Shown here: piece after piece, positions 63,579 through 64,000 of the stretch
Position numbering within the stretch: the stretch's first letter is position 1
Layout of the letters: each line of letters starts with the position of its first letter
Assembly: GCF_900635445.1 (NCBI RefSeq)
Contig: NZ_LR134117.1
Coordinates: 310,001-374,000 of the forward strand
DNA length: 64,000 nt
Reading direction: 5' to 3'
From: Serratia odorifera
GTDB lineage: Bacteria; Pseudomonadota; Gammaproteobacteria; Enterobacterales; Enterobacteriaceae
Position numbers and translations under genes: made by a program
Notes under the pieces: generated by a model
What the model was told of the DNA's origin: nothing
Database searches by the model: none
Seen by the model: the letters and a program-made list of their open reading frames with translations, nothing else

Positions 63579-64000
63579 TCAAAATAGTCCGATCGGCCAA
63601 TGGTGACCTATCAGATAGATCACCCCGGCGGCAATTACCCCGGCGACGATATCGTCGATCATGATGCCCATGCCGCCGTGCACGTTGCGATCAAACCAGC
63701 GAATCGGCCACGGTTTCCAGATATCCAGCAGGCGGAAAATCACAAAACCGCCGGCAACCCAGCGCCAGTCGTTGATAGGCAACGCCATCAGCGTGATCCA
63801 CATCCCGACAAACTCATCCCAGACGATGCTGCCATGATCGTGCACACGCATGTCTTTCGCCGTCTGATGGCACAGATAGACACCGATACAGATGCTGAAC
63901 ATCACCAACAGCGAATAGAGCTGCCACGGTAACTGGATCAGCAGCAACCAGAACGGTATCGCCGCCAATGACCCGACGGTGCCGGGCATGATCGGCGAGA
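63579..64000 (-). CDS. pgpA: Phosphatidylglycerophosphatase A, 5' end beyond the window
   Basis: C-terminal part of the inner-membrane enzyme that removes phosphate from phosphatidylglycerophosphate to make phosphatidylglycerol. Visible: IMPGTVGSLAAIPFWLLL, the conserved HDHGSIVWDEFVGMWITL segment with the metal-binding acidic residues, and RWFDRNVHGGMGIMIDDIVAGV. About 140 residues are seen; the first 30 or so lie past position 64000. The internal ATG at 63989 is not the start. Convergent with yajO. Confidence 0.95.
   Translation of the reverse strand, partial: SPIMPGTVGSLAAIPFWLLLIQLPWQLYSLLVMFSICIGVYLCHQTAKDMRVHDHGSIVWDEFVGMWITLMALPINDWRWVAGGFVIFRLLDIWKPWPIRWFDRNVHGGMGIMIDDIVAGVIAAGVIYLIGHHWPIGLF

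Noticed and set aside
1..64000. tRNA genes, CRISPR arrays, insertion sequences, prophage genes
   Set aside because: No cloverleaf-like sequence, regular spaced repeats, transposase or integrase frames were found by reading.

Overview
The window is a stretch of enterobacterial chromosome, most probably Serratia or a close relative in the Yersiniaceae. The grounds are gene order and protein similarity as I recognise them; no database was searched. From priC to pgpA it follows the Escherichia coli order almost gene for gene: priC-rsmS, mscK, acrR-acrAB, tomB-hha, ffs, atl, ybaY, tesB, amtB-glnK, mdlAB, decR, cof, ybaE, queC, fadM, ybaV, ppiD, hupB, lon, clpX, clpP, tig, bolA, yajG, ampG, cyoABCDE, yajR, yajQ, panE, yajL, thiI, xseB, ispA, dxs, yajO, pgpA. 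Four blocks depart from that backbone: a yegTUV-like cluster at the left edge, a DsrE-family gene between mscK and acrR, a Zur-controlled zinc island after acrB, and a compact two-partner secretion pair between yajL and thiI.

Layout. 1-3.4 kb: transporter, sugar or nucleoside kinase and ADP-ribosylglycohydrolase in one leftward operon. 3.6-8.4 kb: priC, rsmS, the giant channel MscK and a DsrE-like protein. 8.4-13.6 kb: the AcrAB efflux pump and its repressor, with a perfect 24-bp operator palindrome. 13.7-16.9 kb: zinc-starvation island with the zinc-sparing ribosomal proteins L31B and L36B going right and a metal ABC transporter led by an unrecognised 48-residue membrane protein going left, each behind its own Zur box. 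17.1-21 kb: an unknown gene, tomB-hha, 4.5S RNA, an alkyltransferase-like protein, ybaY and tesB. 21.1-23 kb: glnK-amtB with a sigma-54 promoter and two NtrC sites. 23-33 kb: MdlAB exporter, DecR and a divergent cysteine-lyase-like enzyme, Cof, YbaE, QueC, FadM and YbaV. 33-43 kb: protein quality control (PpiD, HU-beta, Lon, ClpX, ClpP, trigger factor) and BolA. 43-50.4 kb: YajG, AmpG and the cytochrome bo3 operon. 50.5-64 kb: YajR, YajQ, PanE, YajL, the two-partner pair, ThiI, and the isoprenoid/thiamine genes xseB-ispA-dxs, then YajO and a PgpA cut by the window edge.

Sequence quality is the main caution. Eight normally conserved genes (acrA, acrB, the zinc-binding protein gene, amtB, mdlB, hupB, lon, cyoB) carry 14 small indels, six of them in lon. 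Undoing the indels gives family-typical lengths, for example 784 residues for Lon and 663 for CyoB. The likeliest reading is sequencing or assembly error, not gene decay. Coordinates for these genes are given for the whole restored gene.

No tRNA gene, insertion sequence, prophage or CRISPR array was seen. The least explained items are the Zur-controlled small membrane protein, the short secreted partner protein, the unknown gene before tomB, and the yegTUV-like cluster.
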